Below are positions 1 to 12,145 of a DNA stretch of 64,000 nucleotides, one piece after another. Origin of the DNA: Bimuria novae-zelandiae CBS 107.79 (taxonomy: Eukaryota; Ascomycota; Dothideomycetes; Pleosporales; Didymosphaeriaceae); the NCBI GenBank assembly GCA_010015655.1, contig ML976661.1, forward strand, positions 800,075 to 864,074. Reading direction: 5' to 3'. The position numbers and the translations under genes are program-made. The notes below the pieces were generated by a model. That model made no database searches and was not told the DNA's origin. It was given only the letters and a program-made list of their open reading frames with translations. Numbering within the stretch: the stretch's first letter is position 1; each line of letters opens with the position of its first letter.

Positions 1-37
1 CGCGACCCGGCATGGTGATAGCTGTCAGATGCCAGCC

Positions 38-73
38 GGGTTGACTGGGTTGACTGGGTCGACTGGGACGACT
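38..73. repeat. 9-nt tandem repeat, four copies
   Basis: Four head-to-tail copies of a GGGTTGACT unit (GGGTTGACT twice, then GGGTCGACT and GGGACGACT). It is too short to suggest a function. Confidence 0.8.
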
Positions 74-295
74 GCGAGCGGGTAACAAATTGATCCATGA
101 CAAGATACGCTCACGGCTGACGATGGGAAACAGTGGGAGGCACGTTGACGAGAAAACTCAGAGTTTTCTTCTCCTACAAGGACAACGTTGCACAAGGCAA
201 TATACGACAACGCCACGCGTAGCACAAGGCCAGCAGAACAAGGTAATACTCCACCAATTATAACAGAATCCCCATACTAAATCAATTAAACGTAG

Positions 296-446
296 TCCCG
301 AACAACCGAACAACCGAACGTTTGGCTCTAATAATGCGTTCGTTCGAAGCTCTGTTCGACTCACCATGCCTGTTCGTTCGTTCGATCCAAAACACCAGAA
401 AACGCCGTTCGGATCGATTGTTCGGATCGAACGTTCTGTTCGTTGG
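296..446. repeat. GTTCG/CGAAC-rich inverted-word cluster
   Basis: The pentamer GTTCG and its complement CGAAC recur many times within about 150 bp, including runs such as TTCGTTCG and CGAACAACCGAAC. Words on the left are mostly CGAAC and on the right mostly GTTCG, so the segment could fold on itself. It may be the degraded end of a small transposon or a protein-binding array; no boundary or target duplication was found. Confidence 0.4.
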
Positions 447-1593
447 CAGCGCTGGGCCTAGTAGGGCAATGATGGTTGGAGTCAGGCCGCTGTGAGTTAT
501 AACCAGGTAGTAAACTTTCAGTTAAGAGAAGTGAAATTATAGTGGATTCGAAGTGGGCCGTTGGAATATCAAATCACACTGATGACTCTGGTTAACAATA
601 CAAGAGGCAGTATGAGGGTGAATACTATGTCTTTTCGTACTGCTGTTCACCTTGAATTGGAGAGACTTCCAAGGACGAGCCATTTGACTCACTGTTTTGG
701 ATCTTGTATTAGAGTTCCAATAGGAAATAAGTTGATAGTCGCCCTAGCTGTGACTATTCTCGCACACCATATTATCTCGTGCAAATGCGGCCTTCACCCA
801 TGACCAGGGTAAGGGTAGCTGATTGAAGGAACGTCGGTGAAACATAGTGTCAACCCCATAGACTTGGCGCTGGGTGTTATATCACCTGTATTGCCCACTG
901 GCGTACATAAGAAGTCCCGACTGCCCCTAGTCCACCGATATTTTTCAGCAAGCCCTCGACACCTGGATCCGGCACTTCAACCTCCGGCTAGCGTTCTCAG
1001 CATCCACCATGAAGAAGCAGCACCATCAAACGCTCGAGGACGTTCTCGCTGAAATCCCGGACTTCGACCACCCGCGCTGGAATATCATTCGGGACCTCGT
1101 TACAATCGGCCAATTTTTCTCTCTACATACTAAGCATGTCCCTGGGCCGGATGAGTGGGTTATGAACAAAGAGAAGCAGAAGGTTTCCTGGCGGAGATAT
1201 CCCAGGGACAATTGGGAATGCCCGATCCTCGCCACAGACTTTCTGCCATGCAAACTGCTTCCTAGCCTAGATCAGCTCAAGGCTAAGTTGAAGGAAGAGA
1301 TTCGTACACAAAGCTTCCAGTTTGCATCCCCGTTGAAAGAATCCAAGGATAAGCACGCAACCGCTGAGAAGTTAATCGATAGCCTCAAAATCCAACGGCG
1401 AAATCCAGTGTTGCCGCTCAACAGGATCAGTCAATCCAGTTCGTCTGCCACGCCAGCCTTTCCGCATGGCGCGGATGCTCTTGCAAGGAGTCGGCTGTCC
1501 ATCTATTCTCTCCCGCGCTGCAGGAACACTGTGGCAAGAAGGCCCAGTTCACGATCGACGGCGTCATTGGGACGCTGGAACAGACACCTCTCC

Positions 1594-1748
1594 TGTGACG
1601 GTTCAGTATGGAAGCTTGGGCCACCCGTGCGGCCCGTGCACGTGACTCACGTGATCCACAGTATATAGCTTCTGTAAAGTAGCTACTTAATCAACAACGA
1701 TTGCCTCAACACACTCTTTTTAACACTCTTTTCAATCGCGACTCCACA
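1594..1748 (+). repeat. 5' LTR of the first Copia element
   Basis: 155 bp, TG...CA ends, preceded by target copy TCTCC. It is GC-normal, unlike the interior. A longer relative of this LTR stands alone at 60520-60829. Confidence 0.93.
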
Positions 1749-1761
1749 GTTATAAGCCTGG
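1749..1761 (+). other. Probable primer-binding site (initiator tRNA-Met, internal)
   Basis: The bases right after the LTR, GTTATAAGCCTGG, differ by one G-to-A from the complement of an initiator tRNA-Met anticodon arm. Copia of Drosophila is known to prime from an internal half of tRNA-iMet. The second Copia element in the window has the same sequence at the equivalent place, which supports the assignment. Confidence 0.5.
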
Positions 1762-1859
1762 TTTACACCTGCTAAGGCTGCTGCTACTCACTTGCAATCG
1801 TTCACAACAATCCTGCGATACCTGCTGTATACGACTTGTGACAGCTGCACGACTCCACG

Positions 1860-2126
1860 ATGGCGACAGAATCTGATCCTACGACAACGCGTGTCACAGT
1901 AGTCCTCAACAAGCCTGAGGACTGGCAGGCATGGATCTTTCTTCGCAAGGACGCCGCGCAGCAGCACGATCTATGGCAGTATTGCAACCCCGACGTCGCT
2001 ACAGCTGACTTGCCTCTACTCACAGAGCCTGTTGAGCCTATGGCGCACCAATACAAAGTTACCAAGGTACCTGGTACGATATACGCCGACGCTGACCTTA
2101 ATAACAACAAATTTCAACGCTATTAA
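1860..2126 (+). pseudogene. Copia gag, N-terminal fragment
   Basis: An 88-codon open frame starting at ATG 1860 has the LNKPEDWQAW...LW N-terminal signature of Copia gag proteins. It runs to a TAA shortly before the solo LTR inserted at 2137. The same frame resumes after the solo LTR at 2403 with several CAA-to-TAA type stops. This N-terminal piece is not RIP-mutated although the rest of the element is. Confidence 0.75.
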
Positions 2127-2136
2127 TTTGCGTATA

Positions 2137-2397
2137 TGTCGGATTAACAATCTCAAAGGCCTCAGGCGTGTCACAAGGAATGCGTGTGTGGAGGAGCGAG
2201 CATCTCGTCAATGGTCGTCGAGACCTCTGTCGTGTTGCGAAACACTACATGTGTGGAGCGAGCCCCATATGGGACTAGCTTCCATACCCCGCGATGTACT
2301 TCGCTCCTCAGTAGATAGAACGAACAATCAATAATCAATCTTCGAATGTAATCCGTTTTCAGTTCCTTTCCTTTCACTAGTGAGAGCCTATCCAACA
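2137..2397. mobile_element. Solo LTR nested in Copia gag
   Basis: A 261-bp GC-normal insert beginning TGTCGGATTAAC and ending CTATCCAACA is flanked by the direct duplication GTATA (2132-2136 and 2398-2402). TG...CA ends with a 5-bp duplication and no internal coding are the hallmarks of a solo LTR left by LTR-LTR recombination. It does not resemble the other LTRs in this window. Its removal restores the gag frame across the junction. Confidence 0.8.
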
Positions 2398-5300
2398 GTA
2401 TAACTAATATAAGAAGTAACATACCTGCTATCTTAAATAGAAGCAGGCACTTTAAAATCTAAATATAAATATTAATAAAATAATTACTAAGCGCTATATC
2501 TACTTATTATATAATAAGGACACGCTACACGCGTAGCTTATTTTACTTAAGAAATACTTTATACTATTAATAGTAGTCTACTAATATAACCTAATTAATA
2601 ACTATAAGCGCTTATATGCCCTGCTAAAGTTATATAACCTTAAAGACTAGCTATAATTATAGATTAAAATTACTAGCTAGTACGCTAAAATTAATTTACC
2701 TAATATAAAAAGTACGCGCGTATAAAAAGACTTTATAATAATTATTAAAAGTATTAACTTTAAATATGCTATACTTAAGCTAATTAAGCTATTTAAGCAC
2801 GAGAATAATAACACGTAAATAGTTACGCTAGAAGACTATATCTTTATATATATAACGTATATTTAATAAGTCTAAATTAGTTTCTAGAAGCTTAATAGCA
2901 TAGCGGGTGAACTTTAAGCGGCAAAGACGTAAAGTAATAATAAGGCTATAAGTTAAGCGCTAAAGAATATATATATTTATAATAATAAATACTAGTATAG
3001 TTTGTGCTACTACTTTAACAAAGACTTTTACTTATAACTAAATAACTTTTAGGAAGATCTTGCTACGCGCTAGCGTATTAATTAAGCTTTATAAAATAAA
3101 CCTAGCCTATTTACGCGAATATAGAAGTTAGTTAATAAAATAAATAGGCGTTTCCTAAAGATAACACTGGCTACTATAGCTATCTAACTTAATAACGGAT
3201 AACCACTAAATAATAAGGTATTATTATTTACAATAAGCTTATATAGTATAGTAAATAAGGTCTTAGCCGCTCTAGCTAATAACTACAACGTAATTCTACT
3301 AGATAAGCTAACTATTACCGTAATTAATAATTACTTTATAACTCTCTAAGACTAATAGATCCTTAACTTAGGTTCTAACACCTATATTATTAATATAACT
3401 AATTAGGTAGGCTAGGAGCAGGAGCGCGTTAAGGATACTAGTATAATTATTAAAGTAGGTAAGTACTACTACAAGATTAAGGCCTAAAATAAGATAACTT
3501 TTATAGTTAATACACTAAGTAGTATTACGCTAACCTTAATTACTTATATTACCTTAGTACCTAGCTTTATTATAAGTATTATTAGTCTTAGACGCTATCG
3601 CGATATTAGTGTCTACTTTAACTTAGGTTAAGATACGCTATATAATAAATATAGCGTTATTACTTACCTAAAGTACTATAAGGGCTACTAGCTTATTAAC
3701 GTAGACTTCTCTTATTATCTAATAAAATCATCCTTACTTATAATAGTAATTTAAACTTGCTTATTAGAAGTACTAAAGACCTAAGAGATCTCTCTAACGC
3801 TTACCTATAAAATTTAGAGCTATCTAGGATACAAGGGTATAGATTACTTAAATAATAATATTAAAGAAGTAATAGGAAAAGGGCCGGCTAATTAAGACTT
3901 TTGTTAAATCTATATAGAATTAAAACTAATAAAGTAGGTCTTTTACTATACGCTAAAAAACGCTGTTTGTCCTTTTTATTAAATCTTAATTAATTTTATC
4001 TAACTACGATAATAAGGAGAGTTTTATTATAATAGTAATAAGTAGGGTGCTTATACTGTCTATTAACACTTACGTTAGTATAAAGTAGAGTCCTTTCTAA
4101 TAAAGTTAGAGGCTTAGCTAGGCCACTAGCTATAGAACACTATATAATAAATTTAGCGTTAGTATAATTATAATATAATCGCGATTAAGCTTAACGCTAA
4201 GCGCGATATTATTAATTTTATAAAATAATTTTACGCTAACCTAGGTATATACTTTAAGCTATATACTCTAGATACTCCTACGTAGAATAAGGGTACTAAG
4301 ATTACTAGTAAGCTAATTATAACGAAGGCCCGCGCCTTACGCCTCTAGGATAACCTTCTAAAGTAATTAGTAAATAAGTTAATAAAGATAATAGTATACC
4401 TACTTAATTAAATACTATTTAAAGTCCTTAATTAGTGTACGCTATATAAGGTTGTCTAGCGTAAGAAGCTTATAATAAGCTATTTTTAACTAATTAGTTA
4501 TCGCGCATACGTTTTTAATAAATATCTATTACGTAGAGTAAAGACAGCCTCGCGTGCCCTAATTAGCTATTTTATAGGCTATAATAGCACTAATATCTTT
4601 TATATTTAATTACTAATAAAGGATTAAGTTATCCGTACGCGAGACGTGGTATTTAACACTTTTACCTTTTATAAAGGCTATAATAGCTACGCAGATAACT
4701 TAGTAATTAAAGAGATTATTAAGTTACTTAACGTTCCTAAGTTATACAAGGATGATAATATATCTATTAAGGAACTTATAATAATATATTAGTAACGTCT
4801 CTACGACGAGGCTAAATCTATAGTAATACTAACACTAACGCCTGCTAAATAATTAACTAAGCTATTAGTAAGGGGTGACACTAATAAACTATTAACCTCT
4901 TAATATTAATTTACTTTTAATAACTTTATAGATATATTAGGTTTTCTTAATTAAATAGTAAAATATTTTATAGGACGCTACTACGCTTATAACTTTTATC
5001 TTACGCCTATATAGTAAAAAGTTACTAATTAATTAGCTAATAAAATTAAAGGTTATATACCTAACTAACGCGATAATAACGCTCTATAGTATTAAAATCT
5101 AAATATTTTATAAGAGAATATACTTAACATAAAGCGCGTTTAAAAGCTAATAAACCTAAGTAATCTATAGACTTACGCTATTTAACTAGGGGCTTAAAAT
5201 ATTACTAATTACCTATATACCTTTGCTACGATAACGATTACTAGTAATATAAAGGTAGATAATTTTTAAATTTATTAAAGCTAGTTACTACCTGCCCTAA

Positions 5301-6972
5301 AGTATATTAGCTAATTAAAATTATATTTATATAGCGCTAAGTTTATAAAAGCTATTAAGCGTAAATATTAAGAAGTCTAGGGTAAAGGCTGCTTTTATAA
5401 GACCTTAGTAATATATTAAACTACCTAGGCTAAAGGCGTCGAGGTAATCCCGCTTATATAAGTATTTATATATAAGTTTAATAAGGATAGTTTTCTTTAT
5501 AAGTATAAGACTTAACTTGTCGCACGCGGAGACCTATAGGAGTAGTTTAATAATACCTATGCTACTACTTTTATAGCCTGTACCTTTTAAGTAGTTATTA
5601 TAATTACTAACTACTTTAGCTTAAAGCTAAAGTAATATAACGTACCTACTACTTTCCTTAACTTTATACTTAATTAAAAGCTATACACTAAGACTCTAAG
5701 TATATTTAAGAAAGTAGATAGCGACCTTCTAAAAGTACTTTACGCTATTTATAGCTTAAAGGACGCGCTACTCTTATAGTATAATATATTTAAAGTAGTA
5801 ATTAAGCTATTAGGGCTTAAGCGCGTTAAAGGCTTTCTATGCCTATATATTAATAATTAGCTTATACTATTTATATATGTTAATAATATAATAATAGCGT
5901 ATTACCTAACAAATGCTTATCTTTATTAAGACTTTAAGAATAAGTTAAAGGACTAATTTAGACTTAAGGCGATAAGAGATCTAGCCTAGTTCTTAGGCGT
6001 CTAAGTTGTCCGCGATTGCTAGAAAAAAAAGATCTAGCTTATTTAAGATATATATATTAATAAGGTTTGTAAGAAGTATAGTATATAGCTAGTAAGTTAT
6101 AAAAAGCCTAACTTTCTGCTCAACGTTAACTCTCTTAATAAGTTAATTAAAGAGACAGACGTTTGACGTATAAAGCTATATTAAGAGCTTATTAGCTACT
6201 TAGCCTATATTACTTACTAGACGTGGCCTAACATTACTTGTAGCCACGTTGTCCTTACTTACTATCTTACTAATCTAAGGTAATTATATATTATAGCTAT
6301 ATAACGCGTCTGGCGATACTTGCTTGTAACTTAATATTATACTATTAAAAGTTATATTTAATAATAATAACTATTGCGATCCTTTATTCTTTAGCGCGTT
6401 AGACGCCTTATACATAGATAATATAAAAATATGTTAAAGCTTATAAGGATAATATTTTTTTTCTCTATAGTATAATTATTAACTAAAAGGCTACTATCTA
6501 GCGCACTATTACTAAGTCTACTACTAAATTAGAGTTACTTTTAATCTCCTTTACTAGCTTATAAATAGTAAAGTAGCTTTACTTCTTTAATAGTATTTTA
6601 TTTAACTTAGGCATAACGCCTACGATCTATTATAATAATTAATAAATAGTAGGAATTATTAATAAGGATCTTAATTAACTATATATAAAGGTTTAACACG
6701 TAGATATCTATTAGATGTAGATCTAATAAGAGGTAGAGGCTTAGTAGCTTATTATTAAATAGGTTCCTATAGATAAGATAGTTACTAACAGGCTTACTAA
6801 AGTTCTCTTAAAGACTAAATATTAAAAGTTTATTTAATAGCTTTATCTTATTAATATCGCGTAACGCCTCTAGGGCAGCGTTAATAATAATAATAATAAT
6901 TTTATATATTTAGTTACCTAATTAAGCAAGATTTTAGCTTCACCTCTTAATCGACATAAAGCTGAGGGGGTG

Positions 6973-7127
6973 TGTGACAGTTCAGTATGGAAGCTTGGGC
7001 CACCCGTGCGGCCCGTGCACGTGACTCACGTGATCCACAGTATATAGCTCCTGTAAAGTAGCTACTCAATCAACAACGATTGCCTCAACACACTCTTTTC
7101 AACACTCTTTTCAATCGCGACTCCACA
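6973..7127 (+). repeat. 3' LTR of the first Copia element
   Basis: 155 bp, 151 of which match the 5' LTR. It is preceded by the purine tract and followed by target copy TCTCC. Confidence 0.93.
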
Positions 7128-7910
7128 TCTCCAGCTCACGATCATGCCCTGTGGAGACTATCTCGAGACTGTCTACCATCACTACTAGACTGTGTCGTCA
7201 CTATTTCACGGCAAAAAGCTGTGGATCGTCTTCCCAGCGAACGCAGCGAACGTAGAAGCAATCAGGACCGCATTCGCTTACTTGTCGTCAAGAGACGATG
7301 TTGCCGCCCACAACATCTGGAAAGAACAGTTACAGAAATTCCAAAGTGGAATCGTCTTCGTCCAAAGCGCTAGTGAGACCGTTTTGTTACCACCGTTTTA
7401 GCAATACATGGTCATGAGCATTGAGGCCTCCGTTTCCACGACGTCATACGTTGCGAAGGCCATTTTCCTCTAGCAGCGCATGGAGTGCATGAAGCTGTCT
7501 TTACTGGTTAACAGTATGTGACCGGAAGAAGCAAAAAGACAGAAGCATATTGTAGCGTTTGCTAGGGAGTTCACGGAGCACTTTCGTAAACTAATGTCTG
7601 GCGAGGTGGACAGTTCCAACCAGGGTACCAGAACGACGACAACTATCTGTGAGAAGTTTTCGAATACACGGGGAAATCTCGTTGAGTTGTTCGCCTCGAT
7701 AAAAGAACAGATGATACGCGAGAACCTGCGAAGGACCTTCAAAGATGCTTGGATCCAGTATTTGATCGAGGAAGTGCGACGAACAGGCCAGTGCTCCATT
7801 TGTCAACACGAAGTGGGTAATATGGAGTTGCCAGCCAATATTCCGATTGTCCATGGGGTTCAACTACTACGACTCAAGATCAGCAACCGTTTCCTGGGTC
7901 ACTGGAGTTA

Positions 7911-8739
7911 GCGTGTCTGATGGGTAGGATGCGAGGGTGTATTTGATGATGGCTTAAGTGTTGTACCTGTACGACAAGTCTGCGAAAATGAACGATTAAC
8001 ACGCGCTTGTCATATTATTGTGTGATGATGTATTACCCTAGGTCGTACAATAATCCAGCCGGATGCGTGAAGCGGCGGTGTGTAGATGAAGCACCCATAT
8101 CGGCGGCTGAGCTGAGTCAACGCTTACCTCGTAACCACTACACCTCGCCATGTACCATTCAGGCAAATGGTATTGCTGCAGTTAGCCATTTACAGACTGC
8201 ATGCACCCATTTACAGCTCACGTCAGGGTATACAGTTGCTGTGCACCACCCCAAGCTTTCCATGCTGATTTGCTGATGTTCGGCCGAAAATTTTCATCGT
8301 TGGCTTCCGCGGCATCGCGGCATTGCAACGGCACCGGTCGACGGCCACGAGTTAACAGTAAGTACCTCTGGACCCGGGACTTCTTTTTAACATTTTAAAG
8401 GCGATGGATTTGATGAGGTGAAGGGGTTACGAGATGGAATCTCCACGTATCCCGTGGCGGCATGGCCGATACCTAGGTAGCGGCCAGCGCTTGCCCTACG
8501 ATAAGCTTCCAGGGATAGCGGCAGCTGAGCCAGCCACAACAGCAATGAACTCACGCCAGAATCTGGAAACTTAAACTGTTCCTTCTCCGTCATCGCCTGT
8601 TTCACGTAGAAAGGTGAAAATATTCAGAAAACTTCTCAACGCGCAATCACCAGGCTACCTCGACCCTTCAGACCCCATTTCGGCGTCCGAGCCAGAACAT
8701 CGACGAATTCAAGTTGGAAACATCAACTCCTCCGTAAAC
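7911..8739. other. Intergenic, nothing recognised
   Basis: Lies between the JmjC-like relic and the nicotinamidase-like gene. Open frames here are short and domain-free. The last 100-150 bp presumably contain the promoter and 5' leader of the gene starting at 8740. Confidence 0.5.
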
Positions 8740-9699
8740 ATGAAGGCCGATTTCTTGCGGATCGCAGCCTCGGCGGTACTGACGCTGGGTCCACTCGTTC
8801 ACGCCGTCCCGGTACCTACATGTACCCCAGGAAGGCTCGGAATTCGTTTACTAATGATAGCGCACTGCAGTACTCACCACACTTGCACAAAAGCGTCGCT
8901 TTGGTTCTCATAGATATTCAGAACGATTTCATCGATGGCTCCCTCGGCAGTCCACGTGCTTCAGCCATCCTTCCAAAGGTATACAAGCTTCTGGAAGATC
9001 ATGAATGGCCTTTTATTGCAGCGTCGCAAGACTGGCACCCGAAAGATCACGTGTCTTTTGCGTCTGCCCATGCGGACTCCCAGCTTGGCGGCAGTGTAGA
9101 GATTTCGTTTGTTGATTCGCCGTTGAAGACGGAAAATCAGAGCCTCTACGCGGACCACTGCGTACCGGGGACATGGGGAGCTCAGCTTGAAAGCGGGATA
9201 CAATCTAGACTCTGGGATCTAGAAGGGTAAGTATCACGCAGCAGTGTCTATTGCTACCCATTATTCGGCGTCGCTGATTCATGCTGGTGCAATGCAGATA
9301 TCGTGCGCCTGTTCACTACATTAAAAAAGCCCAGGATCACAGTGTCGACTCGTACTCCGCTTTTGCAGACAACCAATACCACCGCTTCACAACACTGCAC
9401 TCCGAATTATCGCTGCACAGCATCAACACGATAGTTGTTACTGGTCTAATCACGAGCGCGTGCGTTAGGGGAACATCAATCGATGGAATAAAGCTTGGGT
9501 ATGAGGTGATACTGATCGAGGATGCTACTGAGAGTTTCTCCGCCGAAGACAAAGAAAATGCGATTAAAGAGCTACAGGGCTGGGGTAAGTGAGGCTCGAA
9601 TAAATTGGATCGGAACGCTGACGCCCATCAGGGGTACAAGTGAAGAATCTGACTGATTGGGAAGCCGAACACCCCACGAGCGCCACAGGGCATTATTGA
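8740..9699 (+). CDS. Nicotinamidase / isochorismatase-family hydrolase
   Basis: Predicted to deamidate nicotinamide to nicotinic acid (the PNC1 reaction, NAD salvage). Four exons: 8740-8811, 8871-9226, 9298-9584, 9632-9699, with GT-AG introns of 59, 71 and 47 nt; the first has a good TTTACTAAT branch site. The mature part begins SVALVLIDIQNDF, giving the catalytic Asp. Then come metal-ligand motifs QDWHPKDH and YADHCVPGTWG, the catalytic Lys region HYIKKAQ and the catalytic Cys in TSACVRGTS. About 240 residues in all, normal for the family. Exon 1 encodes a hydrophobic signal-peptide-like leader (MKADFLRIAAS...VHAVP), unusual for a nicotinamidase. An in-frame ATG at 8820, inside intron 1, would give a leaderless form if the intron were retained or transcription began later. 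A related isochorismatase-like hydrolase is the alternative. Confidence 0.85.
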
Positions 9700-10487
9700 C
9701 GGAATTGTATTTTAATTCCGCTATGACGAGTAAGTTTTGAAAGTACAAATCGATGCTTTGATGCCCTTTTTGGGAGGGTTTGCAGACCACGCGCACAGGA
9801 CGCGAGATGTCGCACCCTTAACGTGTTGAGCGATTCTCCGAACTTCCATTCTACCGCTGGTCGCGACCGCTGACACTTACGCGAAAGTTCGTTGGAAACG
9901 CAGGGAGAGTCTTCAAAGGTCGACGGCGTAACCATGTCGTTTTCCGCTCTTGATGGATAGGTAAGAGAACCTTTGACATAACTGACCATAAAGCGCCAGA
10001 TTTATCTCACCGAGGAACATACGGGGAAAGAAATGATGTTGGCTAGAAACCAGAAAATGCCATTGTTGGATCTGGGCCCAGTTTCGGACCCCACACCCTC
10101 ACTCGCCAAACTCGCCATAGCCACATGATCGCCCGAGCAGTCTACGGCCGTAATAGGAAAATCCTCAGCAAGTTCTCAGCGTTTCAGATCGAACTACGGC
10201 GTACACGCTAAAATAATCCAATGAGACGCATGCGCTTACAGTTCTTTTACCTTATGTGGTATTCGGAGTCCAGATAGGTACAAAGGCAAACTACTGTACC
10301 AATCTCAGACCTCCCTAAAGCCCTTGTCCGCCTCTGTGATACCGACAATAGTTCCCAAATTAGACACCTATAGATCCTTTCGGACGGTTTGTGATTTACC
10401 CATTTCCGTGTAGATCTACTTAATGGCCATCCGTCGCGTTCAAATACTGGGAAAGATCGTCGCGAGCCTGACCTTCCTCCTTGAACG
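9700..10487. other. Intergenic, nothing recognised
   Basis: Separates the nicotinamidase-like gene from the GH43 gene; both are on the plus strand. It presumably holds the terminator of the former and the promoter of the latter. No coding signal or repeat was recognised. Confidence 0.5.
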
Positions 10488-11578
10488 ATGAATCGGATTT
10501 CTTCTGCCTTGCTAGCTCTTGCTGCTTTAGCAACTACGACAAACGCCCAACCCAACCCCATATGCTCTGGCCTTTGCACCGGAACTATACGAGACCCTGC
10601 CGTCCTCCGCCGCAGTGATGGAACGTGGTTGCGCTACACCACTGAAGGCAACATACGCATCGCAACCGCGCCGTCTATAAGCGGGCCTTGGACAAGCAAA
10701 AACGGCGAAGCTGGTGCCATGCTTCCGGGAGGTTCTGTGATCAACATCGATCCGGATCAGCGACTGTGGGCGCCCAATGTATTTTTCAGCTCCGGTCTTT
10801 TCTACTGTCACTACAGTGTGTCCACCATCGGATCGCAGAACTCGGCTATCGGTATCGCGACAAGCGTGACTGGAGAGCCCGGCAATTGGACGGATCACGG
10901 TAGTATTGGTCTTCCGGCCAATAAGGACTGGAATCGCATCGACGCAAACTTCTTCCGCGAATGTCCGACATGCACGCCGTACTTTAATTTCGGATCAGGC
11001 TGGGAACATCTTTTCCAAACCACCCTGACGCCCGACTTGTTGAAGTGGAGTGGACAGGCACCGGTTCACATCGTAACGAACACCTCTTATCCGAGTAAGC
11101 CGCAAAGCTATCATTCGAATACGGAGGGTGCTTTCATGTGGTGGTTGCCAAATGTGAATGGACGCAAGTATTACTACATGTTCTTCTCATCCGGCGCGTG
11201 CTGCAATCAACCTGGGGTTGAGGAAGGTCTAGAAGCACCTGGAGATGAGTACAAAATCATGGTGTGCAGGAGCGAAAATGTTTCCGGGCCTTTCACGGAC
11301 AAGAATGGCAGGAACTGCTTGACACAAAACGGTGGATCTTTGGTGCTAGGCAGTCACGGTAATGTGTACGCGCCCGGAGGTCAAGGTTTAGCCCATGACA
11401 CCGATGTCGACCGCGTTGCATTATATTACATGTACAGTAAGTTTGCGGGATGCGAGCGGTATAATTGTGTGGAAGCTGACAGATTTCAGTCAATCCAGCG
11501 GACGGAACATATACAGATTTCCGGTTCGGGTTTAACTGGCTAGACTTCTCTTCCGGATGGCCCGAGGTTGCGGAATAA
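10488..11578 (+). CDS. Secreted GH43 arabinan endo-1,5-alpha-L-arabinosidase-like enzyme
   Basis: A five-bladed-propeller glycoside hydrolase family 43 protein likely to cut the arabinan side chains of pectin. Two exons, 10488-11436 and 11490-11578; the 53-nt intron has GTAAGT, a GCTGAC branch site and TTTCAG, and its removal restores a typical GH43 end (FGFNWLDF). The product is 345 residues. Residues 1-20 form a signal peptide ending TTTNA, so it is secreted. TIRDPAVLRR holds the usual catalytic Asp near the N-terminus, IDANFF the middle acidic residue, and TEGAFMWW the general-acid Glu. Several cysteines (ICSGLC, CPTC, CC) suggest disulfides. Exact linkage specificity cannot be read from sequence. 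Confidence 0.9.
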
Positions 11579-12145
11579 TGTTGCGGAGATTGTTCTCTAA
11601 AGATGCCTTGTTGCTGGATCGCATCTAGTATCTATAGTACATTAAAACAATAAATCTACCCTAATATCTTAATAACTTAACGTCTTACCTTATAGTTAAG
11701 ATAGCTTAAACCTTAGATTTTATACTATTACAGACTATTTTATTTTATTTTGTTAAAATTAAAATTAAAATTAAATAATTTATTTATTCTTCTCCCTTTA
11801 GCTAAATAGTTTTAGTTATATTTACTTTATTTAAAAATACTCCTACTAAAATTGGTTCTCTTTTCTACTTTGTAATAATCTAATTTTAATAAGTAGCTTA
11901 TTATTATGCTAATACTAATTTATTAGCTTATTATTTATTTTATTTTTTATTTTACAATTTTTCTTCACACGTCTTTTAGTATTTTTTTTTATTAAAAAGG
12001 AGAATTTTTACTTTAACTTACTCTTAGAACTTATATTAGATATATTAAAAAAAGTCGTTAAGAGTAAAGCTTTAGCGATCTAGCTTATAATAAAACGTTT
12101 TTAATTATAGTTATTACTTTACGAATCTATCTATTAATCTCGCAT
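11579..12145. other. AT-rich, probably RIP-degraded repeat remnant
   Basis: From about 11640 to 12130 the sequence is strongly AT-rich with long T and A runs, bounded abruptly by GC-normal DNA. No terminal repeats or domains could be read. It is most likely a worn-out transposon fragment. Confidence 0.45.

Larger units (their letters stand above)
1..1008. other. Non-coding left edge
   Basis: No supportable gene. The stretch holds a short 9-nt tandem repeat at 38-73, a cluster of GTTCG/CGAAC words at about 296-446, and the sequence immediately upstream of the JmjC-like relic that starts at 1009. Reading frames here are short and show no recognisable domain. Confidence 0.6.
1594..7127 (+). mobile_element. 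Full-length Ty1/Copia LTR retrotransposon, RIP-degraded
   Basis: Two 155-bp direct repeats beginning TGTGAC and ending CTCCACA bound a 5.5-kb element. It is flanked by the 5-bp duplication TCTCC (1589-1593 and 7128-7132). A purine-rich tract GCTGAGGGGGTG lies directly before the 3' repeat. The start of gag is readable at 1860. From about 2403 to 6940 the DNA is extremely TA-rich with stops in all frames, yet reverse-transcriptase remnants remain (YVNN at 5876-5887 in place of the YVDD of Copia). The two LTRs differ at four positions, all transitions. Orientation, RT signature and gag type support Copia. The element cannot be autonomous. Confidence 0.93.
1009..7910 (+). pseudogene. JmjC-like protein gene, disrupted by a Copia insertion
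   Basis: A relic of a JmjC-like gene in two pieces: 1009-1593, then 7133 onward (7128-7132 repeats the target site TCTCC). Removing the transposon joins the halves in an open frame reading ...GTLEQTPL then QLTIMPCGDY. The second part has the beta-strand signature GKKLWIVFP, later VLLPPF, and a C-terminal cysteine pair CSICQHE. The same order (GEVIWIVWP, RVPPF, CVICDHP) occurs in the intact gene at 57461-59485, so this is probably a distant paralogue; the N-terminal 130 residues do not obviously match. Apart from the insertion there are a frame change near 1410-1430 and in-frame stops near 7188, 7400, 7472 and 7519, so the copy is dead. Some of these could be unrecognised introns. Confidence 0.7.
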
